Numbered from the stretch's first letter, positions 47,077 through 56,258 are shown. The stretch is DNA of 64,000 bases from Acetobacter lovaniensis (GCF_014207635.1 NZ_JACHIE010000001.1:496001-560000); one strand, 5' to 3'. Notes: a model not told the origin generated them from the letters alone. Numbers and translations are program-made.

Positions 47077-47526
47077 ATGATTCTTCGTCGTGACAGAGCA
47101 ATGACCGCTGTTCTTATCATGCTGGACGTTGCTTTCCACGCAGGCCGCTCCAACGCGGTAAGTGCGGCAGATATTGCCGAACGTTCCGGTCTGGCCCGCC
47201 GGGGGATTGAACCACTGCTTCAGGCTCTCTCGCGCTCAGGGCTGCTGGAGAGCATCCGTGGCCCCCGTGGGGGCTACCGGCTGGGCCGCCCCCGGCGGGA
47301 TGTGACTCTGGTCAGTATTATTGAAGCAGTTCTGAACGATGACCCCGAAGGCAGCGATGGCCCGCAAGGCCCTCTCTTCCACAAGGTTATTGAACCCTGC
47401 TGGAGCGGGTTTGACACCAAGCTGACAGAACAGATGCGCCAGACCACACTGGATGAGCTGGTGCGTCAGGCCGAGGAAGCTGGGCTTAAACGCCCGCAAA
47501 GCGAACCCATTACCTTTTCCATCTGA
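47077..47526 (+). CDS. Rrf2 family transcriptional regulator
   Basis: A 149-aa winged-helix regulator: AADIAERSGLARRGIEPLLQALSRSGLL is the DNA-binding region and SIRGPRGGYRLGR the wing, as in CymR, IscR and NsrR. Only one cysteine (EPCWSGF) is present in the part where IscR/NsrR bind an iron-sulfur cluster with three, so it is probably CymR-like and cluster-free. It faces cysK, and CymR controls cysteine synthesis in Bacillus, which supports a role in sulfur control. AGGAAGG at 47062-47068 decides the start. Confidence 0.88.
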   Translation: MILRRDRAMTAVLIMLDVAFHAGRSNAVSAADIAERSGLARRGIEPLLQALSRSGLLESIRGPRGGYRLGRPRRDVTLVSIIEAVLNDDPEGSDGPQGPLFHKVIEPCWSGFDTKLTEQMRQTTLDELVRQAEEAGLKRPQSEPITFSI

Positions 47527-47556
47527 GCTTTGGCCACACGGTTGGTCCGGGCATAA

Positions 47557-47590
47557 AAAAAGCGGTGCTGCTTACGCGGCACCGCTTTTT
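47557..47590. terminator. Bidirectional terminator between the Rrf2 gene and the lipoprotein gene
   Basis: AAAAAGCGGTGC (47557-47568) and GCACCGCTTTTT (47579-47590) form a perfect 12-bp stem ending in A/T runs. It lies 30 bases after the Rrf2 stop and 20 bases before the end of the convergent lipoprotein gene. Confidence 0.93.
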
Positions 47591-47610
47591 GCAGACTTGT
47601 TGAGGTCTGC

Positions 47611-48174
47611 TCAGTTCTTGGTAGCGGCTTTGGCAGGACGCGCAGCCCGCTTTGTTGTCACCACCTTCTTTTCCGCTGCCGCGGGTACAGGCGCGGTCAC
47701 TGCGGGGTGGGGGATATACACACCCGTTGCATCAACCTGTGCGGTAACCGTCAGGCGGGTCCGCTGCTGGCCGGGACCGGGGATAAGAATAACCGTAAAC
47801 TGGTCCTGCCCCGCATAACCCTGCGTGGGCGTGTAGGTTACGTGTGTGTCGTTATCCAGCGTGTACAGGAACGCCTTGCCATGCTCGGGAGCAGGAGACG
47901 CCCCAAAGGACAGGTAAGGCTTACCATCGGGCTGGGAGACCAGCACCTCGCACAGCCCGTCATCGGAGCGGACCGTCATGGTGGTGGAAAGCTGGCCGTC
48001 GGCCTCTTTCTTGATAGGGGTTGTGCTGCACACGGCAGATTTTTTGAGATACCCAAACGGATTGGGAGATCCGACATGGACAGGGCCCACGGTTGTCGCG
48101 CAGCCGGCAAGCATGCCAGCAGTTAGCGTCAGCCCGGCAATTCCTCGTAAGCGCACTCCACAGCTCCGCTTCAT
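47611..48174 (-). CDS. Predicted lipoprotein of unknown function
   Basis: The protein begins with a lipoprotein signal (MKRSCGVRL..., lipobox LAGC about residue 22-25). The mature part is about 160 residues and beta-rich, with two further cysteines (AVCSTT, GLCEVL) that could form a disulfide, and a basic Ala/Lys-rich tail (KKVVTTKRAARPAK). I do not recognise the family. In-frame starts at 48192 and 48210 add only a few residues and none has a good ribosome binding site; the short peptide LTRM(E/K)RS occurs twice just upstream in frame. Convergent with the Rrf2 gene. Confidence 0.75.
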   Translation of the reverse strand: MKRSCGVRLRGIAGLTLTAGMLAGCATTVGPVHVGSPNPFGYLKKSAVCSTTPIKKEADGQLSTTMTVRSDDGLCEVLVSQPDGKPYLSFGASPAPEHGKAFLYTLDNDTHVTYTPTQGYAGQDQFTVILIPGPGQQRTRLTVTAQVDATGVYIPHPAVTAPVPAAAEKKVVTTKRAARPAKAATKN

Positions 48175-48546
48175 TCTTGTTAAATCAACCATAAACCCAC
48201 TGCGTTCCATTCTGGTTAAAGGGGTAAGCCTTACCCACTGGGCTAACAGCACAGCAGGCCATAACGCCGCATGAGTCGCTCTTGCCTTTAAATCATCCCG
48301 CCGCAGGAAGGAAGAGGCACAACCCGCACCTTTTGGCACCCCTGCCTCTCTGCTGACTGGCAGGTGCAGTAAAAACATCGTTTTGCCACAACACCACACT
48401 AACGCAGCAGGGCAGTATACGGCCATGTATGCATGATCCTGCCACGTGCTCCCATGATGGGAAATGACGGTATGACAAATTAGGCCGTTTCTTTCCTGCC
48501 TGAATAGGCTATTGCGTTGTGCAGCATCTGTCGGAGGTCCTACCGT
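48175..48546. other. Divergent intergenic region with two short perfect palindromes
   Basis: About 370 bases without a supported gene. It holds the palindromes GGGTAAG-C-CTTACCC (48222-48236), near the lipoprotein gene, and TCCCAT-G-ATGGGA (48450-48462), 84 bases before the next gene. Both are of a length suited to operators. The Shine-Dalgarno GGAGG at 48533-48537 belongs to the following gene. Confidence 0.5.
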
Positions 48547-49065
48547 ATGTTCCTTTCCCGTCTTTTTGCCGCGGGTGTTCTAGCCGCGGGCGTTCTGCAT
48601 GGTTCCGTTACTTTTGCCGCCAGTCCGTGCGGCCACTCCCCTGCACATGAAGCCTTTAACGTGCAGGGCCTCAAAAGCGAGCTGATGGTAACCGCCCTCT
48701 CGTGCAGCGCGCAGGACCGCTACAACGCGTTTATCGCCAAGTTCCGCACCATTCTGCTGAACGAGGAAGACAAGCTGAACGGTTACTTCCGTTCCACCTA
48801 TGGTCGTAGCGCGCAACGCGAGCATGACGATTATATTACCCAGCTGGCCAACGTGCAGTCCGAGCGCGGGTTGCAGTCGGGCACCATCTTCTGCCAGCAG
48901 CGCATGGCCATGTTTGATGAAGTGAACGCTCTGGATAACGGAGAAGACCTCTCCAATTATTCCGACGCCAAGGATGTTACGCAGCCTGCGTCGTTTGAAA
49001 CATGTGCAGCCCCCACCACCACACGCGCCCCTGTGCGCCGCCGGACCACCCACAAGGCCGCATAA
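48547..49065 (+). CDS. Small secreted protein of unknown function
   Basis: A 172-aa protein with a signal peptide (about residues 1-25, ending FAAS) and a helical mature part. It has four cysteines spaced along the chain (SPCGHSP, LSCSAQ, IFCQQR, ETCAAP), enough for two disulfides, and a short Arg-rich C-terminus (VRRRTTHKAA). I do not recognise the family. The ATG at 48547 follows GGAGG; a TTG at 48517 is also in frame. It precedes parE by 94 bases. Confidence 0.75.
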   Translation: MFLSRLFAAGVLAAGVLHGSVTFAASPCGHSPAHEAFNVQGLKSELMVTALSCSAQDRYNAFIAKFRTILLNEEDKLNGYFRSTYGRSAQREHDDYITQLANVQSERGLQSGTIFCQQRMAMFDEVNALDNGEDLSNYSDAKDVTQPASFETCAAPTTTRAPVRRRTTHKAA

Positions 49066-49159
49066 TGCCCCGCAGCCACAGGCGGCATACCGGGGTTCAG
49101 GCGCCCGGGCTGCCTCTGGCGCTTGACGAATCAACGCCAAAGCGGGACAGACTTCCCGC

Positions 49160-51184
49160 ATGAGCGATCTGTTTTCCGCCCCCACTCCGCCCCGTAAGTC
49201 CGCCAGCGCCTCCGCCCGCCCCAAAGCGCCGGACAATCAGGCATATGACGCCAGCGCCATTGAGGTGCTTGAGGGGCTGGAACCCGTCCGCCGCAGGCCC
49301 GGCATGTATATTGGCGGAACAGACGAGGGTGCCCTGCACCATCTGGCCGCAGAAATTCTTGATAACTCGATGGATGAGGCCGTGGCAGGCCACGCCAACA
49401 CCATTGACGTGCATCTGGCCCCCGATAACTGGCTGTCCGTGCGGGATAATGGCCGGGGTATTCCCGTTGACCCGCACCCCCGCTTTCCCGATCGCTCGGC
49501 GCTGGAAGTTATTCTGACCACGCTGCACGCGGGGGGTAAGTTTTCGGGCAAGGCTTATGCTACCTCTGGCGGGTTGCATGGCGTTGGCTCATCCGTGGTC
49601 AATGCCCTTTCCGCCCGCATGGATGTGGAAATCGCGCGCGACCGCACCTTGTGGCAGCAGTCCTACGAACGGGGCAAACCTGTAAGCGCACTGCAGGAAG
49701 CCGGGGCAGCCCCCAACCGGCGCGGCACCCAGATTACCTTCCAGCCTGACCCGGAAATTTTTGGCACACATGTTTTTGTGCCCTCCCGCCTGTACAAACT
49801 CTGCCGCTCCAAGGCGTTCCTGTTCCGTGGAGTTACCATCCGCTGGTCGTGCGATCCCTCTTTGCTCAAGGCGGGGGATGAAACCCCGGCAGAAGCTGTT
49901 CTGCACTTCCCCGGTGGTCTGGCCGATAGTCTGGCAGACGAACTTGGCCCCGATGCCCCCCTGCTTACCCCCTTCTGGTCGGGGGAAGCGCCCCTGCCCC
50001 CGCAGGCGGACGGAACGGATAATGGCAAGGTGGAGTGGGCCGTTGCTTTTCTGGAAAGTGGCCCGGCATCCCTGATCTCCTACTGCAACACCATCCCGAC
50101 TCCACAAGGTGGCACGCATGAGACCGGGTTCCGCAACGCGCTGCTCAAGGGACTGCGCGCATGGGGGGACCAGCGTTCCATCAAAAAAGCGGCCAGCATT
50201 ACAGCCGAAGACATACTGGGCATGATTGCCGCCCGCCTGTCCGCCTTTATTCGGGACCCGCAGTTTCAGGGCCAGACCAAGGAAAAGCTGACCACGGCCG
50301 AAGCCAGCAAACTGCTGGAAACCGCCCTGCGTGACCGGTTTGACCACTGGCTGGCCCAGAACCCCCCACAGGCGGATTCGCTGCTCAGCTTTGCCATTGA
50401 CCGCGCGGAAGAGCGCCTGCGCCGCCGCGAATCAAAAGATACGCCGCGCAAAAGTGCCACCCGCCGCCTGCGGTTGCCCGGCAAGCTGACCGACTGCACC
50501 AAGGAACATGCCCCCGACACCGAAATTTTTCTGGTGGAAGGGGATTCGGCAGGCGGGTCCGCCAAGCAGGCCCGCAACCGTGAAACACAGGCCGTGCTCC
50601 CCCTGCGCGGCAAAATCCTGAACGTGGCGAGTGCGACAAACGAAAAACTGCGCGCCAATCAGGAACTCCGGGATCTGATAGAAGCACTGGGTTGCGGGTC
50701 GGGCGACCGGTTTGACCTGACCAAGCTACGCTATGGCCGCGTCATCATCATGACCGATGCAGACGTGGATGGCGCCCATATTGCCTCTCTGCTCATGACG
50801 TTCTTCTACCGTGAACTCCCCGAGCTTATCCGCAACGGGCACCTGTATCTGGCGCAGCCCCCGCTCTACCGGCTTACACAGGGCGCACACAGCGTGTACG
50901 CCATGGATGATGCGGACCGGGAACGCAAAATGGCGATCCTGACCAAAAAACGGGGCAAGATTGATGTCTCCCGGTTTAAAGGGTTGGGGGAAATGCCCCC
51001 GGCGGACCTGAAGGAAACCACAATGGACCCGCGCAGCCGCACCCTTCTGCGCGTGGTGGCCCCACCGGAAGACCGGCTTGCCACGCGTGAGCGGGTGGAA
51101 AGCCTGATGGGCCGTAAACCCGAACTCCGCTTTGCCTTTATTCAGGAACATGCCCGCTCGGTTGATGAGTTACTGGACATCTGA
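49160..51184 (+). CDS. parE: DNA topoisomerase IV subunit B
   Basis: ATPase subunit of topoisomerase IV, which unlinks replicated chromosomes. The 674-aa protein has the GHKL ATPase motifs (EILDNSMDEAVAGHA, RDNGRGIPVD, GGLHGVGSSVVNAL), and the C-terminal Toprim part (FLVEGDSAGGSAKQARNRETQAVLPLRGKILN, MTDADVDGAHI). The PLRGKILNVASA type and shorter C-terminus, without the long GyrB insertion, favour ParE over GyrB. It begins 94 bases after the small secreted protein gene and ends 11 bases before the exporter gene. Confidence 0.92.
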   Translation: MSDLFSAPTPPRKSASASARPKAPDNQAYDASAIEVLEGLEPVRRRPGMYIGGTDEGALHHLAAEILDNSMDEAVAGHANTIDVHLAPDNWLSVRDNGRGIPVDPHPRFPDRSALEVILTTLHAGGKFSGKAYATSGGLHGVGSSVVNALSARMDVEIARDRTLWQQSYERGKPVSALQEAGAAPNRRGTQITFQPDPEIFGTHVFVPSRLYKLCRSKAFLFRGVTIRWSCDPSLLKAGDETPAEAVLHFPGGLADSLADELGPDAPLLTPFWSGEAPLPPQADGTDNGKVEWAVAFLESGPASLISYCNTIPTPQGGTHETGFRNALLKGLRAWGDQRSIKKAASITAEDILGMIAARLSAFIRDPQFQGQTKEKLTTAEASKLLETALRDRFDHWLAQNPPQADSLLSFAIDRAEERLRRRESKDTPRKSATRRLRLPGKLTDCTKEHAPDTEIFLVEGDSAGGSAKQARNRETQAVLPLRGKILNVASATNEKLRANQELRDLIEALGCGSGDRFDLTKLRYGRVIIMTDADVDGAHIASLLMTFFYRELPELIRNGHLYLAQPPLYRLTQGAHSVYAMDDADRERKMAILTKKRGKIDVSRFKGLGEMPPADLKETTMDPRSRTLLRVVAPPEDRLATRERVESLMGRKPELRFAFIQEHARSVDELLDI

Positions 51185-51195
51185 GCGGACAGCCC

Positions 51196-52095
51196 ATGAG
51201 TAAGCCCGCTTTTTCCGTTAAGGAGCGCCTGTCTGCCCTGCTGCAGGTTGTGGGGGGCATGCTCTTCCTGCAATTCGGCTCATCCTATGCCAAAATGCTG
51301 TTCCCCACTTTTGGGGCGGCGGGCATGGTGGGACTACGCACTTTTTTTGCCGCTATTATGCTGATGCTGTTCTTCCGCAGCTGGCATAACCTGTCACGCA
51401 GAGTGATTCTGCTGGTGCTGCCTTATGGGCTGTCACTCGCAGCCATGAACTATTTTTTCTACCTCTCCCTTGGCCGCCTGCCTTTGGGCACAACCGTAGC
51501 GCTGGAATTTACCGGCCCCCTTGCGCTGTCCTTCATCCATACCCGCCGCTGGAGCGATGTTGTGTGGACCAGCCTGACCGTGCTGGGGCTTGTTTTGCTG
51601 CTTCGCCCCGAATCATCTGTGCGGCCAGACCTTGTAGGTGTTCTGTTTACCCTGCTCGCCGCTGTTTGCTGGGCGCTTTATATTATTTTTGCCCGTAATA
51701 TTGCTGGCAAACTGCCATCTGGTCAGGCGTGTTCGCTTGGTATGCTGTGTGGTAGCGCTGTGGTTTTTGTACCCTGCACCGTTCCCGCATTATGGGTGGG
51801 GGTGCACGCACCGCTTTTGCTGGGGCTGAGCATGGTGGTAGCCTTATGCTCCTCCGCCCTGCCCTACGCTCTGGAAATGCGCGCCATGCAAAAGCTCTCA
51901 ACCCGCGAGTTTGGGGTGCTGTGTAGTCTGGAGCCTGTTTCCGCAGCGCTGGCCGGAGCCATATTGCTGCATGAGGTTCCGTCCCTGCTGCGTTTATGTG
52001 GTATTTTTTGTGTGGTTCTGGCGTCCCTCGGCACTGTGCTGATGCCCCAGGGGAGCAGCACCACAGTGCCAGACGGCCCAACCCTGCCGGAATAA
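51196..52095 (+). CDS. rhtA: RhtA-like EamA family exporter
   Basis: A 299-aa, ten-helix drug/metabolite transporter. The first EamA repeat (FGSSYAKMLFPTFGAAGMVGLRTFFAA) matches RhtA, the inner-membrane exporter of threonine and homoserine, better than other family members. The substrate is inferred from that likeness only. Eleven bases separate it from parE and it ends 19 bases from the convergent nuoM. The start has no strong ribosome binding site, suggesting translation linked to parE. Confidence 0.8.
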   Translation: MSKPAFSVKERLSALLQVVGGMLFLQFGSSYAKMLFPTFGAAGMVGLRTFFAAIMLMLFFRSWHNLSRRVILLVLPYGLSLAAMNYFFYLSLGRLPLGTTVALEFTGPLALSFIHTRRWSDVVWTSLTVLGLVLLLRPESSVRPDLVGVLFTLLAAVCWALYIIFARNIAGKLPSGQACSLGMLCGSAVVFVPCTVPALWVGVHAPLLLGLSMVVALCSSALPYALEMRAMQKLSTREFGVLCSLEPVSAALAGAILLHEVPSLLRLCGIFCVVLASLGTVLMPQGSSTTVPDGPTLPE

Positions 52096-52114
52096 TCCAT
52101 GCTGTGGCCTGCCG

Positions 52115-53635
52115 TTACCGGCTGGCCAGATGCAAAACCGGGTCATGGAGGGTGGAGGACGCCACGTTAACCGCGTTTGCGTGCACGGCCTGCATGATCA
52201 TCGGGTCAAAAATCCGGGTAAATGTGCCAGGGTGGACCCCCATCCACAACGTGACCACCGCCAGCGGCACCAGTACGGCGAGTTCACCCACTGTCAGGTC
52301 ACGCAGCAGGCCAACCGTGCCACGCACGCTGCCAAACAGAACCCGGCGATACAGCGAGAGCATGTAAACCGCCCCCATAATCATGGTGCCACCCGCCAGC
52401 AGCGCCACCCAGATGGAAACGTGAACAGCCCCCATAAGCACCAGCAGTTCCCCTACAAAGGCTCCGGTACCGGGCAGGCCCACATTGGCCATGGTGAACA
52501 GCATGGCCAGCAGGGCCAGCACAGGCATCTGCCGGGCAACACCGCCCAGAGCGTCAATATCCCGCGTTTCCGCCCGCCATGCCACTGCCGCCACACAAAA
52601 GAACAGGGCAGCAATCACCACACCGTGCGAGAGCATCTGGAAGATGGCGCCATCTATCCCCTCTGCCGTCAGGGTAAACAGGCCAACCGCGATCATGCCC
52701 ATATGGGAGAAGGAGGAGTAGGCGATAAGCCGCTTCATGTCCGTCTGGGCGAAAGCCACAAACGCTGCGTACAGAATGGCCACCACACCAAGGGCAAGCA
52801 CATAGGGTGCAAACTGGCGCACGGCGTCGGGGAACATCAGCACCCCAAAGCGTAGCAGCCCGTAAGCCCCTGTTTTGGACAACACGCCAGAGAGCATGGC
52901 TGATGCCGGTGTGGGGGCTTCCGTATAGGCGTCAGGCAGCCAGGCATGAAGCGGGAAAAGAGGGAGTTTGACGCCAAAAGCCAGCAGAAAAGCCAGAAGC
53001 AGCCAGCCCTGAAGGGAGTGCGAAAAACCGGCATGCATAAGGGCCGGGATATCCGTAGTCCCCGCATGCAGCCACATGGTGATCAGCCCGATCAGCATGA
53101 ACAGCGAGCCACCAAAGGTAAACAGGAAGAACTGAAGCGATGCCCAGACCCGCTTGGCCCCGCCCCAAATGCCAATCATCAGGCAGCCCGGAATAAGCGT
53201 TGCCTCGTAAAAAACATAGAACAGCACAAGGTCCTGCGCGGAAAACAGGCCAAACAGAGCTGTTTCCAGCAGCAGCATGGCGGCAACAAAGTCGCGCCCC
53301 TGCGTCTGCACGCTCCGCCAGCCTGCCCCAAGCGCCAGTGGCGTGAGAAAGGCGGTGAGCAGGATAAAGACCAGACTGATCCCATCCACCCCGGTATGGT
53401 AGGAAATACCATAATCGCTCAGCCAGCCTAGCCGGGTTTCAAATTGCAGGCCGGGCTGGCCGGGGTCAAAATCGACCCACATCAGCACGCTCAGCCCAAA
53501 CGTGAGGAGCGTAGTCCACAACCCCAGCCAGCGCGCCGTGCGGTCCCGCTCCGGTCCCTGACCGGGGCAAAGAAAGGCCGCAACCGCGCCTGCAAGGGGA
53601 AGATAGGTTATCAGCGAAAGCAGGATTGGCTGCAC
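52115..53635 (-). CDS. nuoM: NADH-quinone oxidoreductase subunit M, isolated from any nuo operon
   Basis: A 506-aa membrane protein with all the NuoM marks: the helix-5 region (LVLFYVFYEATLIPGCLMIG), HAWLPDAYTEAPTPASAMLSGVLSKTGAY, and YSSFSHMGMIAVG. It would be one of the proton-pumping antiporter-like subunits of complex I. No other nuo gene is next to it: upstream (minus strand) is mutL, 117 bases away, and downstream is a convergent exporter gene. The start is GTG at 53635, with an in-frame stop two codons upstream and no good ribosome binding site. Possible partners are a nuo cluster elsewhere or the hydrogenase-related complex at 8852-15336. Confidence 0.93.
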   Translation of the reverse strand: MQPILLSLITYLPLAGAVAAFLCPGQGPERDRTARWLGLWTTLLTFGLSVLMWVDFDPGQPGLQFETRLGWLSDYGISYHTGVDGISLVFILLTAFLTPLALGAGWRSVQTQGRDFVAAMLLLETALFGLFSAQDLVLFYVFYEATLIPGCLMIGIWGGAKRVWASLQFFLFTFGGSLFMLIGLITMWLHAGTTDIPALMHAGFSHSLQGWLLLAFLLAFGVKLPLFPLHAWLPDAYTEAPTPASAMLSGVLSKTGAYGLLRFGVLMFPDAVRQFAPYVLALGVVAILYAAFVAFAQTDMKRLIAYSSFSHMGMIAVGLFTLTAEGIDGAIFQMLSHGVVIAALFFCVAAVAWRAETRDIDALGGVARQMPVLALLAMLFTMANVGLPGTGAFVGELLVLMGAVHVSIWVALLAGGTMIMGAVYMLSLYRRVLFGSVRGTVGLLRDLTVGELAVLVPLAVVTLWMGVHPGTFTRIFDPMIMQAVHANAVNVASSTLHDPVLHLASR

Positions 53636-53751
53636 GGCTTAACACCATCCGGGTTTAATGACACTTTTTTAAGACTGCGCCTTTTTAGCGCATGAGGCCA
53701 GCATGGGGCTGTTCACGTTCCGCCGATCAGCCATTCCCGAACAGGGGATGG

Positions 53752-55665
53752 CTAACGGCGACCAAACAATTTTTCGAGATCATTGCGGCTGAGTTTGAGC
53801 CATGTTGGCCGCCCGTGCGAGCACGTTCCTGCCCGGGGGGTGGCCTCCATCTGCCGTAGCAGGGCATTCATTTCCTCCGGTGCAAGCCGCCTGCCCGCCC
53901 GGATACTGCCGTGGCAGGCCATGCGCGCAATCACCGCATCCAGCTTGCCATCAAGGGACGCCATTTCATCAGGGGCACCTGTGTCATCGGCTTCCAGTTC
54001 ATCGGCCAGATCACGCAGCAGGCTGACAGCATCACTTTTGCCCAGCATGGCGGGCAATGCGCGCACCAGAATGGAGCCACCACCAAACTCTTCTATTTCC
54101 ACCCCGAGTCTTTCCAGCATGGGCTGGCGGGCCAGCAGCAGGTCCTGCTGTACGCGGGGCAGTTCCACCACATCGGGCACAAGCAGGCGCTGGGCCTGCA
54201 CATGCCCGCTTAGATACTGCTCGCGCAGGCGCTCATGCGTCAGCCGTTCATGGGCGGCATGCTGGTCAACCAGCACCAGGGACCCATCCGCCGCAACAGC
54301 CAGAATATACGTATCCAGCACCTGCGCGACAGCCGCCCCCAAGGGGTGGTCCAGCGGAGGGAGCGCACCCGCCCCACCTGCTGTTTCCGTCGCCGGGCCA
54401 GCCTGTGCGACCTCCGGCCATGGCTCGGTCTGGCCTGTCGCAAATACCGTAGGCAGGGTACGGGCCGATGGAGCATCCCCAAACATCAGGCGTGGTTCGG
54501 CCATGCCAGAGCCCTGCGCTGCGGCGGGGTAAGCGGGAGCGGGCTGCACGGCCGCCTGCCCCTGTTCTGGCGGATACCATATCCGGCTTGCTCGTGGCGC
54601 GGAGGACAGAACCGGGCGCACACCCGCAACCCCTGCCCCGTGTTCCAGCGCGCGCTGGAGCGTGCCAATAACCAGTGAGCGCACGGCGGCTTCGTCCGCG
54701 AAGCGCAGTTCGGTTTTGGCGGGGTGTACGTTTACATCCACCTGTTCAGGCGGAACAGTGAGCATAAGCGCCACAACCGGGTGGCGGCCGGGCTCTATCA
54801 CCCGGCGGTAAGCCACACGCACGGCGGTTTTAAGCACCGGGTCCACCACAGGACGGCCATTAACCAGCATGAACTGCCCGTTGGCCGTGGACCGATGCAC
54901 CGATGGCGGGCAGATAAAGCCGCTCAGGGTCATGCCCTCACGCGCGCCATCTATGGTCAAAAACCCATCGGCCTCGCTGGCATCCAGCAGGGCGGCTGCG
55001 CGGGCGGCCATATCCTGAGCGGGCAGGTCCAGCACTTCACGCCCATCCAGCACAAAGCGGAAGGCGGTCTGGGGTACGGCCAGAGCCAGACGGCGCACCA
55101 CGCTTTCCACATGGCGACCTTCCACACGGGCACTTTTTAGAAATTTGCGACGGGCGGGCGTGGCAAAAAACAGGTCTTCAACCACAACGCTGGTGCCGAA
55201 AGCCCCGGCAACAGGTTCCGGCGGGTAGGTTTTACCCCCCTCGACCCGAATACGCCATGCGCCACTTTCCCCCCTTGGGCGGGAGGTAATGCTCAACCGC
55301 GCCGCAGCCCCGATGGATGGCAGCGCCTCCCCCCGAAAACCAAGGGTGTTGATATGCACCAGCGTTTCGTCCCCCAGCTTGGAGGTACAGTGCCGCTCGA
55401 CTGCAAGAGACAGATCATCGGGGGACATGCCAACCCCGTCATCCGTCACAATCATGCGCTCCACCCCGCCCCCATCGAGCGAGATGTCCAGCCGCCGTGC
55501 TCCGGCGTCTATGGCATTTTCTATCAGTTCTTTAACGGCAGCGGCGGGGCGTTCAATCACCTCGCCCGCGGCAATGCGGTTGACAATAACTTCGGGCAAC
55601 CGCCGCACATGCGGGCGATCAGGCACAGTCCCCAGCATGGCAGCCTGTTCTGGCTGGTCTGACAT
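53752..55665 (-). CDS. mutL: DNA mismatch repair protein MutL
   Basis: A 637-aa mismatch-repair ATPase. N-terminal GHKL motifs are LIENAIDAGARRLDI, TDDGVGMS, and LGFRGEALPSIG. A Pro/Ala linker (about 370-440) leads to a C-terminal domain with DQHAAHERLTHE, the DQHA-x2-E-x4-E motif of MutL proteins with nicking activity, as expected in bacteria without MutH. A palindrome (55656-55674) covers its start codon, and a 10-bp hairpin without a T-run (53729-53753) covers its stop. It follows the DUF3035 gene by 15 bases. Confidence 0.97.
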   Translation of the reverse strand: MSDQPEQAAMLGTVPDRPHVRRLPEVIVNRIAAGEVIERPAAAVKELIENAIDAGARRLDISLDGGGVERMIVTDDGVGMSPDDLSLAVERHCTSKLGDETLVHINTLGFRGEALPSIGAAARLSITSRPRGESGAWRIRVEGGKTYPPEPVAGAFGTSVVVEDLFFATPARRKFLKSARVEGRHVESVVRRLALAVPQTAFRFVLDGREVLDLPAQDMAARAAALLDASEADGFLTIDGAREGMTLSGFICPPSVHRSTANGQFMLVNGRPVVDPVLKTAVRVAYRRVIEPGRHPVVALMLTVPPEQVDVNVHPAKTELRFADEAAVRSLVIGTLQRALEHGAGVAGVRPVLSSAPRASRIWYPPEQGQAAVQPAPAYPAAAQGSGMAEPRLMFGDAPSARTLPTVFATGQTEPWPEVAQAGPATETAGGAGALPPLDHPLGAAVAQVLDTYILAVAADGSLVLVDQHAAHERLTHERLREQYLSGHVQAQRLLVPDVVELPRVQQDLLLARQPMLERLGVEIEEFGGGSILVRALPAMLGKSDAVSLLRDLADELEADDTGAPDEMASLDGKLDAVIARMACHGSIRAGRRLAPEEMNALLRQMEATPRAGTCSHGRPTWLKLSRNDLEKLFGRR

Positions 55666-55674
55666 GGTCAGACC
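55656..55674. promoter_or_regulatory. Palindrome over the mutL start codon
   Basis: GGTCTGAC and GTCAGACC (55656-55663, 55667-55674) are exact inverted copies around three bases. In the transcript the AUG would sit at the tip of this hairpin. Confidence 0.5.
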
Positions 55675-55680
55675 CGTGCC

Positions 55681-56205
55681 TTACTTGTTCTTGGGGTGTT
55701 GGGTGGGCGTAACGCCCTTGGTGGGGGGCAGGCCAAGGGCTGCGTTGGTTTTGAGCCTGCGGTTTTCTTCATCCGCATTCACCACACCTCCGGCCTTGCC
55801 ACCTTTCCAGAACATCAGCTGTTCCACAAAGCCTGTGCCTGCGGCACCGAGTTCGCCCTGATCGGGTTCGTCCGCCGCGGCGGTGGCTTCGTTGACCAGA
55901 ATGGTCTGGCCTTCGCTGGTGTCCCCGTTGGTGCCGCGCAGAGCCACATCGGGGGAGAGGGTTTCGAGCGCCTGAAGGCGTTCGCTCTCATCTCGTGCGC
56001 GTTCATCCCCTTTGCTGGGCTTAACCAGCTCCTCCGAAGGGGGCATGGACAGCGGTGAGCGGGTTGTCACCGTATATTCATCTGGCATGCTGCGTTCCAG
56101 ACCAAAGGCCTGAGCGGCCTCATGCCCGGAGCAGCCGGTCAGCATCATGCAGCCGCCTACCAGCAGCACAGGAGAAATCAGGGTCGAAACACGGCGCACT
56201 ATCAT
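55681..56205 (-). CDS. DUF3035-like lipoprotein
   Basis: A 174-aa lipoprotein with lipobox MLTGC at about residues 21-25. The core FGLERSMPDEYTVTTRSPLSMPP is the DUF3035 pattern, followed by a charged, helical region (KGDERARDESERLQ) and a Pro-rich end (PTKGVTPTQHPKNK). Function unknown. Lying just after lspA, the peptidase that processes lipoproteins, is common in alphaproteobacteria. mutL follows after 15 bases. Confidence 0.8.
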   Translation of the reverse strand: MIVRRVSTLISPVLLVGGCMMLTGCSGHEAAQAFGLERSMPDEYTVTTRSPLSMPPSEELVKPSKGDERARDESERLQALETLSPDVALRGTNGDTSEGQTILVNEATAAADEPDQGELGAAGTGFVEQLMFWKGGKAGGVVNADEENRRLKTNAALGLPPTKGVTPTQHPKNK

Positions 56206-56258
56206 CTGCCTTCCACTTATCCTGAAAACCGCGCGCTCTGGCGCGGGCTGCCTAATGC

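Noticed and set aside
53729-53753. Hairpin at the end of mutL as a terminator
   Set aside because: The stem is good (10 bp with one wobble pair), but no T-run follows on the minus strand, so it is not a standard terminator.
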